A DNA stretch of 64,000 bases from Streptomyces avermitilis MA-4680 = NBRC 14893 (lineage in GTDB: Bacteria > Actinomycetota > Actinomycetes > Streptomycetales > Streptomycetaceae). Made by a program: the position numbers and the translations under genes. The DNA is taken from contig NC_003155.5 of NCBI RefSeq assembly GCF_000009765.2, forward strand, positions 558,001-622,000, in the 5' to 3' direction. Positions 21,136-29,624 of the stretch are shown one piece after another; the first letter of the stretch is position 1; every line of letters begins with the position of its first letter. The notes below the pieces were generated by a model that did no database searches, was not told the origin of the DNA, and saw only the letters and a list, made by a program, of their open reading frames with translations.

Positions 21136-21753
21136 ATGTCAGAGCGCCACGAACCCCGCCACGAACCCGCCGGACAGACCCGTCCGCGGCTGGTGCCCCT
21201 CCCCGAGGAGCACTGGGATGCAAGGACCCGGAAGCTGTTGGCCGGCGCAGCCCACGACCCCGGAGGGCGGATCCCGAACATCTTCACGACACTGGTGCGC
21301 CATCCCGATCTCTACGAGCAGTTCATGCCCTTCGGAGGCCAGTTGCTCCGCAGGGGCCGACTACCAGCGAGGCTCCGAGAACTGCTGATCCTGCGCACCT
21401 CCTGCAACACCGGCACCCGGTACGAGTGGGGACGGCACCTTACGCTGGCCAAGGCCGCGGGCGTCACGGATGGGGACATCAACCGCATCACCGAGGGACC
21501 GGAAGCGCCCGGCTGGACGGACCTCGAGAGGCACCTGATCCGGGCGGCGGACGAGCTGAACAGCGGTGCAACACTGTCCGACGCCACCTGGGAGGCGCTG
21601 ACCGAACACTTCGGCGACGCCGAGCTGATCGAGATCGTCATGCTGGTGGGGCAGTACCACATGGTGGCCTTCTTCCTGAACGCCACCGGTGTGGAATTGG
21701 ACCCCGGTTTCGACAGCACAGGCTTCACGGAAGGGGACCGGAACCATGGGTGA
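21136..21753 (+). CDS. Carboxymuconolactone decarboxylase (AhpD-like) family protein
   Basis: A 205-aa protein starting at ATG 21136 behind GGAGG. It has the CMD fold pattern: an RLRELLILRTSC segment, then YEWGRHLTLAKAAGV, and a C-terminal helix (ELIEIVMLVGQYHMVAFFLN). The AhpD-type CxxC is missing; only one Cys lies in RTSCNTG, so thiol peroxidase activity is unlikely. It overlaps the following SDR gene by 8 nt, indicating translational coupling. The pair probably acts on one small aromatic or lactone-type substrate, which cannot be named from sequence. Confidence 0.9.
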   Translation: MSERHEPRHEPAGQTRPRLVPLPEEHWDARTRKLLAGAAHDPGGRIPNIFTTLVRHPDLYEQFMPFGGQLLRRGRLPARLRELLILRTSCNTGTRYEWGRHLTLAKAAGVTDGDINRITEGPEAPGWTDLERHLIRAADELNSGATLSDATWEALTEHFGDAELIEIVMLVGQYHMVAFFLNATGVELDPGFDSTGFTEGDRNHG

Positions 21754-22549
21754 AGGACACCCGGAGCAGGCGGCCCCTCGGCTGGCCGGCCGCAAAGTGC
21801 TGGTGGTCGGTGCGGGCACCCGCCCCGACGGCGACCCGCGGGCACCCGTCGGCAACGGCCGGGCGATCGCCGTGCTCGCCGCCCGTGAGGGCGCCGACGT
21901 GGCATGTGCCGACGTGGCCGCCCCGGCCGCCGCCGCGACCGCCGAACTGGTCCACTCGGAGGGGGCATTGAGCGTGGCCGTCGTGGGTGACGCGACGGAT
22001 GCCAAGCAGTCGGCCGCCATGGTCGCCGAGGCGGTCCGCCGTCTGGGCGGACTGGATGCGCTCGTGGTCAACGTCGGAGTCGGTCTCGGCACCGGGCTGG
22101 ATGGCTCATCACCCGAGGACTGGGACCAGGTGCTCTCGCTGAATCTGCGTGCGCCCTTTCTGGCCGCCAAGCACGCCCTGCCGGCGATGGCCGACGGAGG
22201 CGCCGTCGTCTTCATCGGATCGGTCGCAGGACTGCGCGCCGCCACGAACTCGCCGGCCTACGACAGTTCCAAGGCCGGCCTGTTCGGCCTCACCCGCCAT
22301 GTCGCCAAAGAGGGCGGGGCGCGCCGGATCCGCGCCAACCTGGTCGTCCCCGGTCTGATCGACACCCCCATGGGACGACAGGCCTCGGCCCAACGGGCCT
22401 CCAGGACCGCCTCGTTCGAGCGCATCCCGTTGGGCCGCCAGGGCACCGCCTGGGAGGTCGCGGAGGCCGTCGCGTTCCTGCTCTCCGACCGCGCCTCCTA
22501 CATCACGGGCCAGAGCCTGGTGGTGGACGGCGGACTCAGCGCCGTATGA
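21746..22549 (+). CDS. Short-chain dehydrogenase/reductase (SDR)
   Basis: A 267-aa classical SDR. The nucleotide-binding region reads LVVGAGT, then GNGRAIA, longer than the usual TGxxxGxG because of a PDGDPRAP insert. NVGVG replaces NNAG. The catalytic Ser is in IGSVAG and the YxxxK is AYDSSKAG (Tyr172, Lys176). The C-terminal SYITGQSLVVDGG is typical of the FabG-like branch. It overlaps the CMD gene by 8 nt with the same orientation. A tetR gene converges from the other strand. Confidence 0.93.
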   Translation: MGEGHPEQAAPRLAGRKVLVVGAGTRPDGDPRAPVGNGRAIAVLAAREGADVACADVAAPAAAATAELVHSEGALSVAVVGDATDAKQSAAMVAEAVRRLGGLDALVVNVGVGLGTGLDGSSPEDWDQVLSLNLRAPFLAAKHALPAMADGGAVVFIGSVAGLRAATNSPAYDSSKAGLFGLTRHVAKEGGARRIRANLVVPGLIDTPMGRQASAQRASRTASFERIPLGRQGTAWEVAEAVAFLLSDRASYITGQSLVVDGGLSAV

Positions 22550-22609
22550 CGCACGGCGCCCCGGCCCCCGGCCGGCCACCGCCCAACCCGGGCGCGGTCG
22601 ACCGGGGGC

Positions 22610-23269
22610 TCAGTCGGCGCCCCGCGTGGCCGTGAGTCCGAGCACCAGCGTCTCGCGGGCAGCCCGTGCGATGTCCACCAGACGGGTTCGGGCGGAGTCC
22701 AGTTGATACTGAAGGAGCACGCCGCGGGCGATGCTCTCCACCAGGAACGCCTGCGCGACCACGTCCACGTCCGGGCGGATGCTCCCATCCGCGATCCCCC
22801 GCCTGAGGTCCTCCTCGACGCCGGTGCGCACGAGACTGAGATGCTCGGCCATCAAGTCCTTCATCCCGTCGGCGCTGCCGACCGCCTCGACGAGGAGCAC
22901 CAGCAACGCCCGCGCCCGCACCCCCGGCTCCGGCTCCGCCAGCCGGGCGAAGAGCTGGTCGAGCTTGGCCAAAACTGATTCGAGCCCGTTCATCCGGGCG
23001 TACCCGGGCTGCGACCGGAGCAGGTCGATGAACGTCTCACGAATGTCGGCGACCACGGCTTCGACGAGCCCGGCCTTGGACATGAAGTGGTAGTTGACCA
23101 TGCCCCGGCTGACTCCGGCACGGTCGCCGACCTTCTTCACCGTCAGGCCGCGGTAGCCCTCCTCCGCGAGGATCTCCAGTGCCGCGTTCAGGAGCCTTCG
23201 GCGGGAGGCCTCTCGCTGGTCATCGCGCTTGGTCGGGGGGCGTCGGGCCGCCACGGTTGGTTCGCTCAT
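22610..23269 (-). CDS. TetR/AcrR-family transcriptional regulator
   Basis: A 219-aa protein. The N-terminal helix-turn-helix (about residues 15-62) reads RRRLLNAALEILAEEGYRGL, then VSRGMVNYHFMSKAGLVEAV. The C-terminal ligand and dimer domain contains the TetR_C-like VEAVGSADGMKDL. ATG 23269 begins the conserved MSEPTVAARR leader; a longer frame upstream is low quality. It converges on the CMD-SDR pair and is the likely candidate regulator for it or for the divergent secreted protein at 23635. Confidence 0.92.
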   Translation of the reverse strand: MSEPTVAARRPPTKRDDQREASRRRLLNAALEILAEEGYRGLTVKKVGDRAGVSRGMVNYHFMSKAGLVEAVVADIRETFIDLLRSQPGYARMNGLESVLAKLDQLFARLAEPEPGVRARALLVLLVEAVGSADGMKDLMAEHLSLVRTGVEEDLRRGIADGSIRPDVDVVAQAFLVESIARGVLLQYQLDSARTRLVDIARAARETLVLGLTATRGAD

Positions 23270-23634
23270 CGGACCTGCAGTATGCCATCGACGGGGCGGC
23301 CCTCTGGCCTGTGGCGACCGCGCCAGTGGTCCTGCCGCTACCTCAAGCGGACGGTAACCGCCTCGGCCGTCGTCGTGGCCGACGCCCATGGCACTCAAGC
23401 AGCTGCCGCTCCGTACAGCCGCGCCACCTCCATTCGGCCATTCTCCCCGTCGGTCGTGGACACACGGCGTTCTGAATGGAACGCTCGCTCCAGACCGCGG
23501 GCGGTCTCACGTGGCACAGTCCGTCGGCCCACGCCGACCGCGTTCCTCGCACGAGCCGCACATCGCGCACCACACGAAGTCCTCGCGGCAGCCGAGTCCC
23601 GGCACGCCCATGCCTCGCGTGAAAGGTGCACCGC
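23270..23634. other. Intergenic region between divergent tetR and secreted-protein genes
   Basis: 365 bp without a supported gene. It should hold the divergent promoters. No clean palindromic operator was found. GAAAGG ahead of 23635 is the only clear signal. Confidence 0.4.
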
Positions 23635-24858
23635 ATGAAGGTCAGAGCCATCCCGACAGCAGTCACCGCCGCTCTCCTTGTCACTGCGGCGCATCCCGCC
23701 GCCGGTGCCGCCGCCCCCGCCGAAGCCGTGCCGACGAGGTTCACCGTCGACACCACATCCGACGCGGTGGACGCCGACCCGTCGGACGGCCGGTGCCGCA
23801 CCGCGTCCGGCACGTGCAGCCTGCGCGCCGCGGTGATGGCCGCCAACTCCCGGCCGGGCAGCACGATCGCGCTGCCTTCCGGCCGCTACCGGCTGACGAT
23901 CCCGCCTGACCCCCGGCTGATCACCGGCGACCATCCCGACCCGACCACTGGCGACTTGAACGTCGACGCGCCCACCACGATTACCGGCGCCGGTGCGCGG
24001 GCTACCGTCATCGACGCCAACCACCTGGACCGGGCCTTCCGCCTGCGGGCGGACACCCGTATGTCCGATGTGACGATCACGGGGGGAGAGGCAAGGCAGC
24101 GGGAACTTCCCTTCACCGACACCGGGGGCGGCGGCATCGCCAACGAACGGCATCTGACGCTGCGTCGGGTCGCGGTGACCGGGAATTCCGCCGGCTATGG
24201 GGGCGGCGTCTTCAACGTCCCGGACTCCCACCTGGATCTCGTCGACAGCACGGTCAGCGGGAACGCCGCCGGAGAGGCCGGAGGCATCAGGTTCGACGAC
24301 AGCGGCACTGTGACGAACTCGACGATCGCCGGCAACCGCGTGACGGACCCCGGCGACCGCCCCGGCAGCCTCGGCGGCTACGGCGGAGGCATCGACATCC
24401 GCGGACTGGGAACCGTGGAAATCCTCGACTCGACCATCACGGGGAACCGTTCCAGCCACCACGGGGGCGGAATCAACATCGCCCCCGCCTACCTCGACAG
24501 CCTGCCCGCACCGATCCCCGACATCGTCGATCTGCCTCTTGGACGTCTGGTCCTGCGCAACTCCATCGTCGCGGGCAACACCGCCGACTGCGCGAAGGCC
24601 TTCGCCATCATCGCGTCTCGAGGCCACAACATCGACGGCGACGGCAGCTGCCGGCTGACCGCCACGGGCGATCTGCCCCGCCGTGACCCGCTGGTGGGGC
24701 CGCTCGCGGACAACGGCGGCCCCACAGACACCACGGCGCTGCTGCCGGGCAGCCCCGCCCTCGACGCGGCCGACGGCTGCCCAGCCACCGATCAGCGCGG
24801 CGTCGCCCGCCCCCAGGGCACCGCCTGCGACATCGGCGCCTACGAGTACACGCCATGA
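23635..24858 (+). CDS. Secreted right-handed beta-helix protein (choice-of-anchor Q / CSLRAA type)
   Basis: A 407-aa protein. A Sec-type signal peptide (residues 1-25, ending AAGAAAPA) is followed by the TCSLRAAVMAAN motif, typical of secreted parallel beta-helix proteins. Repeated short coils then recur as STxxGN-type repeats (VTGNSAGYGGG, VSGNAAGEAGG, ITGNRSSHHGGG). The tail (NGGPTDTTALLPGSPALDAA, then RGVARPQG, IGAYEY) is the standard choice-of-anchor Q ending. It is exported; the carbohydrate target is unknown. The next gene (carboxylesterase, also exported) starts 34 bp later behind AGGAGG, so they may form an operon. Confidence 0.9.
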   Translation: MKVRAIPTAVTAALLVTAAHPAAGAAAPAEAVPTRFTVDTTSDAVDADPSDGRCRTASGTCSLRAAVMAANSRPGSTIALPSGRYRLTIPPDPRLITGDHPDPTTGDLNVDAPTTITGAGARATVIDANHLDRAFRLRADTRMSDVTITGGEARQRELPFTDTGGGGIANERHLTLRRVAVTGNSAGYGGGVFNVPDSHLDLVDSTVSGNAAGEAGGIRFDDSGTVTNSTIAGNRVTDPGDRPGSLGGYGGGIDIRGLGTVEILDSTITGNRSSHHGGGINIAPAYLDSLPAPIPDIVDLPLGRLVLRNSIVAGNTADCAKAFAIIASRGHNIDGDGSCRLTATGDLPRRDPLVGPLADNGGPTDTTALLPGSPALDAADGCPATDQRGVARPQGTACDIGAYEYTP

Positions 24859-24892
24859 CCCCCTGTCTCCGCACCGGCATCAGGAGGATGCG

Positions 24893-26755
24893 ATGAGATC
24901 TTCGAGCTCGCGCCCCGCCCTGGCCACCGCCGTGACCGTCGTAGCGGCCCTGCTGCTGTCCCTCACCACTCCCCCAGTCACGGCGCATGCCGATGCCGAC
25001 CATGACTCCCTGGTCGTGCGCACCGACCGCGGCTGGGTGCGCGGGGCAGCCGGCCGCGACCGCGGGCGAATCTTTCAGGGGATTCCGTTCGCCGCCCCGC
25101 CGACGGGTGACTTGCGCTGGCGTCCACCCCGACCCGCCGCACGGTGGTCCGGCGTACGGGACGCCACCGCGTCCGCCCATCCCTGTCCGCAACTGCCGCT
25201 GACCCTGCTCCCCGACGGCGGCCCCGTCCTGCCCGGCGAGTCCAACCGCACCGGCAGCACCACAGAGGACTGCCTGTACCTCAATGTGTGGACGCCCGCC
25301 CGCACCATGGTCCGGCCCCTCCCGGTGCTGGTGTGGCTGCACGGCGGCGGCAACGCCTACGGCGCGGGCAGCGACTACGACGGCTCGGCGCTTGCTGCGC
25401 GCGGTGTGGTCGTGGTGACCGTTAACTACCGCCTCGGAGCACTGGGGTTCCTCGCCCACTCCGCCCTGTCGGCCGAGAGTGCGGACCGTGCCTCCGGCGA
25501 CTACGCCCTGATGGACCAGCAGGCCGCATTGCGCTGGGTACGGCGCAACATCGGCGCCTTCGGCGGCGACCGCAGCCGGGTGACGCTCGGCGGTCAGTCC
25601 GCCGGATCGTCGGACGCCTGCGTCCACATCGCCTCGCCGACCGCGAAGGGCCTGTTCCACCGGGCGATCCAGCAGAGCGGAAGCTGCGCAGCGGACGGCG
25701 GACTGACACCGCCCACGCTCGACGCTGCAGAGCGGAAGGGAAGCGACTTCGCGGCCACGGTCGGCTGCACCGACCCGGCGACCGCGGCGGCCTGTCTGCG
25801 AGCCGTACCCACCACCGAGCTCATCCGCAGCACAGGAACCGGGGCCGCGTCCTTGTGGGGCCCGAACACCGGGCCCCACATCCTTCCGCGCACGCCGCAC
25901 GCGGCGTGGGCCGAGGGACGGGTGAACGCGGTGCCGACGCTGAGCGGCAACACCCACGACGAGTACCGCTACTTCACCGCCCTGTACGTGGATCTGCTCG
26001 GCGGCGGCCCGCTGACCCCTGCCTCGTACGCGGCACTGATCACGCTTCAGCACGGCGACCGTGCGGCCGCGGTCCTCGGCACGTACCCGGCTGCGGCGTA
26101 CCCGTCGCCCAACCTGGCCTATTCCACCGTCGGCACCGACCAGCGGTTCGCCTGCCCGGCACGGGCCGACAGCCGGCTGTACAGCAGCCGAGCGCCCGTG
26201 TACGCCTACGAGTTCGCCGACTCCCAGGCACCACCGTTCATTCCCGCCCCGCACACACCGCAGGGCGCTTTCCACGCCTCCGAACTCGCCTTTCTCTTCC
26301 CCACGGACGCGGTGCCACCCCTGACGCCGGCCCAGCGCCGTCTGTCCGCCATGATGACCGCCTACTGGGCCCGCTTCGCGGCCACCGGCGACCCCAACGT
26401 GCCCTGGGCTCCCACCTGGCCGCGCTACACGGCCGACGGAGACCGCATCCAAGTGCTGACGCCGGACCGGACGGGCCCCACCACCGGGTTCGCGGCCGAC
26501 CATCACTGCACATTCTGGCAGCCCCCCACTCCCCGGGGGCGGTGCGGTGACGTCGACGTGGGCCCTGGTCCGGGACGGGTGCCGGAGCGTGCGGCAGGGC
26601 CCCTGACGCCCTGGCCAACCGTCAGCGGGAGCGTTTGGTCGCGACGGTCGCCTTCGCCCGCGCTCACTCCCCGTACTACCGCGAGCTGTACCGGACCCTG
26701 CCGGAACGCGTCGAGGACCCGGCCCTGCTGCCGGTCACGCGCAAAGAGATACTGA
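24893..26755 (+). CDS. Secreted type-B carboxylesterase
   Basis: ATG 24893 lies behind AGGAGG. A signal peptide (residues 1-34) precedes an alpha/beta hydrolase core. The oxyanion loop is WLHGGGN, TEDCLYLNVWTP is the family signature, and the nucleophile elbow is GGQSAGS. An acidic residue (THDEYRY) and a His (FHASELAFLF) complete the triad. It hydrolyses carboxylic esters outside the cell. The conserved family region ends at HHCTFW near 26517. The last roughly 80 codons are low-complexity and read out of frame across the next gene's start, so the natural stop has probably been lost by a frameshift near 26520. Confidence 0.9.
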   Translation: MRSSSSRPALATAVTVVAALLLSLTTPPVTAHADADHDSLVVRTDRGWVRGAAGRDRGRIFQGIPFAAPPTGDLRWRPPRPAARWSGVRDATASAHPCPQLPLTLLPDGGPVLPGESNRTGSTTEDCLYLNVWTPARTMVRPLPVLVWLHGGGNAYGAGSDYDGSALAARGVVVVTVNYRLGALGFLAHSALSAESADRASGDYALMDQQAALRWVRRNIGAFGGDRSRVTLGGQSAGSSDACVHIASPTAKGLFHRAIQQSGSCAADGGLTPPTLDAAERKGSDFAATVGCTDPATAAACLRAVPTTELIRSTGTGAASLWGPNTGPHILPRTPHAAWAEGRVNAVPTLSGNTHDEYRYFTALYVDLLGGGPLTPASYAALITLQHGDRAAAVLGTYPAAAYPSPNLAYSTVGTDQRFACPARADSRLYSSRAPVYAYEFADSQAPPFIPAPHTPQGAFHASELAFLFPTDAVPPLTPAQRRLSAMMTAYWARFAATGDPNVPWAPTWPRYTADGDRIQVLTPDRTGPTTGFAADHHCTFWQPPTPRGRCGDVDVGPGPGRVPERAAGPLTPWPTVSGSVWSRRSPSPALTPRTTASCTGPCRNASRTRPCCRSRAKRY

Positions 26756-27874
26756 TGGCCCGATTCGACGACTGGGTTACCGACCCGGAGGTGACGCTCG
26801 ACCGCGTACGTGCCTTCGTCGCCGACCCCGGCCGGGTCGGCGAGCGCTTCCTGTACAGGTACCTGGTCACCACCACGTCCGGAACCACCGGACACCGCGG
26901 CGTGTTCCTTCTCGACGACCGGGCGGCGGCGGTGGCCAGGGCCCTATCGCTGCGGGCCGCCCGGCGCACTTTGACCGCCTCGGCGACGGCCCGTTTACTC
27001 GCCCACCGCGAGCGGTCGGCGCACATCGTCGCCACCAGCGGCCATCTGGCCGCCTGCACGCCCGGGGCAGCCGGGTGCTGTCGGCGCACAGCCCGCTGCC
27101 CGACCTGGTGGACCAACTCAACCGGTACCGGCCCGTGTTCCTGAGCGGCTACGCCACGGTGATCTCGCTGCTCGCCGGTGAGCAGCTGGCCGGCCGCCTG
27201 CGCATCGCTCCGGCCGTGGTGCCCCTGGTGGCTGAGGGCCCCGGTGACCGCGACCACCGCCGGATCCGCTCTGCCTTCCGGGCGCCTGTGGTCAACACCT
27301 ACGGCTGCAACGAGAGCCTCGCCCTGGCCTACGGCTGCGCGTTCGGATGGCTCCACGTCCACAGTGACTGGCTGATCCTGGAACCCGTCGACGCCGACCA
27401 CCGCCCCACTTCGCCGGGGGAGTCCTTCACCGTGCTCCTGACCAGCCTGTGCCAATGGGCGCAGCCGATCCTGCGCTACGACCTCGGCGACAGGGTCTGC
27501 TGCGCCCGGACGCGTGCGCGTGCGGAGACCCGCTCCCCTCCATCAAGGTCCGTGGCCGCGTGGCCGACCTGCTGTCCTTCCCGCGCCGGGGCGGCGGCAC
27601 CGTCCGGATCGTGCCCATGGCCTTCGAGACCCTCCTGGAAAGCATCCCGGACATCGACCTGTTCCAGATCGTCCAGACGTCGCCCACCACCCTCCGGGTG
27701 AGGATCCGGTCCACCACCGGAGCCGATCGAGAACGGCTGTGGACGGCGGTGCGCCAGGAGCTGGCCGCCCTCCTCGGCGCCCACGGGGCGGACCAGGTCA
27801 GTGTCGAACGGGCCCACGAGCCACCCGAGCAGTCGCCGGGCGGCAAGTACCGTGTCGTCATGCCCCATTCGTGA
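26547..27874 (+). pseudogene. Phenylacetate-CoA ligase-like (CoF synthetase) gene with three frameshifts
   Basis: The product can be followed across three frame changes. GTG 26547 opens VTSTWALVRDG; a single extra C in CCCC near 26601 shifts to ARQRERL-like sequence (ANRQRERLVATVAF). The ATP-binding TTTSGTTGHRG follows. Near 27062 the frame moves to VLSAHSPLPDLVDQLNRY, then VVNTYGCNESLALAYG, and near 27492 to LLRPDACACGDPLPSIKVRGR. Each switch is explained by one base. The AMP-forming ligase motifs are otherwise well conserved, so this is either a recent pseudogene or affected by sequencing errors. Its end overlaps the convergent tetR by 17 bp. Confidence 0.8.
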
Positions 27875-28517
27875 CGCCGCGCGACGGGGCGTCCTCACCC
27901 GGGGCGTCCCGTACCGGAACGCCGTGGTGAGCGGCCAGTGCCAGCAACGCCACACGCAACGACCCGGTCTCCAGGGCGGTGCCCGGATCGAACCAGAGGG
28001 CCACGGCTGTTCCGCTCGCCATCCTGAGCGTGAAGCGCGCCAACTCGTCCGCCACCTCCGGGCGGTCACGCAACCCGAAGACGGCGCTCACCGATTCCCG
28101 TGCCCAGACCACCAGCGCGTCGCGGTACTGACGCACCTCGGCCACGGCCGCCGCACTGGCATCCTGCTGCACCATGCCCAGCCCCAGCAGCAACCGCAGA
28201 CCGTGCGGATGACGCTCGAACGCGTCCCTGACCTCGGCCAGGAAGGTGTCCAGGCGCTGGATGACGTCGGCGCCCGGCACCTCGGCCGGAGGCAGGGCAG
28301 CCAGCAGCTCGGTCCTGGCGCGCTCCAGCACCGCGATATAAATCCCGTCCTTGCTCCCGAAGTGCCAGTAGAGGGAGCTGGTCGGCAGACCGCACGCGGC
28401 GGAGATCATCGAGATGGAGGTGGCGGCGTAGCCGTACCGCGCCATCAGTTCGCCGGCGGTGTCGAGAATCGCGTCCCGGGACCGTGCGCCGCGGTTCTGG
28501 ACCGGTGCCTCCGTCAT
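27858..28517 (-). CDS. TetR/AcrR-family transcriptional regulator
   Basis: A 219-aa protein. ATG 28517 opens MTEAPVQNRGARS. The HTH (about residues 12-58) reads RDAILDTAGELMARYGYAAT, then GLPTSSLYWHFGSKDGIY. The C-terminal domain is of the TetR_C_33-like type with a long amphipathic helix pair. It converges on, and overlaps by 17 bp, the broken CoA-ligase gene, so it probably once regulated that gene and the esterase. Confidence 0.92.
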   Translation of the reverse strand: MTEAPVQNRGARSRDAILDTAGELMARYGYAATSISMISAACGLPTSSLYWHFGSKDGIYIAVLERARTELLAALPPAEVPGADVIQRLDTFLAEVRDAFERHPHGLRLLLGLGMVQQDASAAAVAEVRQYRDALVVWARESVSAVFGLRDRPEVADELARFTLRMASGTAVALWFDPGTALETGSLRVALLALAAHHGVPVRDAPGEDAPSRGVTNGA

Positions 28518-29624
28518 ACCGCTGACTTTAGACGACACGATGGCCAACGGGCCCATGCGTGGATTCAGCCATAATCGCTTGCATTCGGAGCCGCGCTGAT
28601 CGGCTCTGTAGCGGGTCCGCAAAAGGGTTCGGAACGTCTCTGGAACAGCCGGTCCGCGGTGACCTGCGTACTCAGCGAGCTGGTGAGGTCGGACCGGGAC
28701 GCCCGGCCGACGTTGCCATCGGCGGGTTTGCCCAGCCCGCATCCCGAACCGGACGTGCCCGATCTCCAGGCATCTCCACAAGCCCCTCTCAGACGGCCGC
28801 CGCCCATGGTCCCGCTGGGCCAGGGCGAGGGGATCTTGTTTTCGCGATACAAGTAGCGATCGGCCCGGACCTTCGCGCGCCTGAACAAGACCACCTCATC
28901 GTCGGCAGGCCACCACCGGCCCGCACAATAGCGACGGCGCGGACTCTTCCAGCTGGACCAACAGTGCAGCTTGGTCCGCATCTCCCGTACCCGGCGCTCG
29001 GCCTTGAGCAGCGCGCACCCCAGCGCATCGGCATTCACCAGCGGCCTCCCGGCATTGCAGCATCCTCCCTGCCGACTTACCGGCCCCCTTCGCCATGCAC
29101 GGAGCTTTCCTCAGCTCGGACTACTACGGAACCTCCGCCCCGCCTGCGGACCTCAGCCGGCAACGGGCCTGCCCTCGGTCTCCGGATCGGACGCCCGGAA
29201 ATGAGCGCGACCGCAGGCGGTTCCCGCGTTCACCACGTGCCGATCGGTCAGGTCGGCGTCCCGCAAAACGGTGCGACTCGATCTTTCCGTGCAGCAGGGA
29301 GAGTGCGTACCAGCCCTGAGCGAGGACGGTGAGCGCGCCGGGTCTGGCGGTCATGGGCGAGCGCGCCTGCAAGTACGCGGCTCCGTCCACGCAACCAACT
29401 CCGCCTCACTGCTACTCGGTATCACCCAGTTCGAGAAGGACTGCCAAGGCTTCCGCTGACCGCTCAGCAGGCTTGATCAGTCGGCCTTGCGTGCGCGGAC
29501 TCCGCGGGCTGGCGGGTGTGGCGGAAGACCGCAGTGCCTGCGCGACAGCGTCAACGGGCCTGTCCAGTGTGGTCTTTCGCCTGGTAGGGATCGACCGACG
29601 GCGCCGTCCGTGCGTGTCGCGCTG
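28518..29624. other. Gene-poor region with a retroelement remnant
   Basis: About 1.1 kb with no intact gene. A short group II intron RT-like fragment is annotated at 28920-29045. A minus-strand stretch near 29260-29330 (ALTVLAQGWYALSLLHGKIE) looks protein-like, but I cannot assign it. Confidence 0.4.
28920..29045 (-). pseudogene. Group II intron reverse transcriptase, N-terminal remnant
   Basis: VNADALGCALLKAERRVREM, then TKLHCW matches the opening of bacterial group II intron RT/maturases (usually ...AERRVREMQTKLHRW). Similarity ends after the Trp. No RT catalytic YADD block is present. The intron RNA 5' region would lie at about 29046-29130 but was not verified. Confidence 0.4.

Noticed and set aside
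26598-27495. Programmed frameshifting in the CoA-ligase
   Set aside because: Three shifts in one gene without slippery sequences or stimulatory structures fit decay or base errors better.
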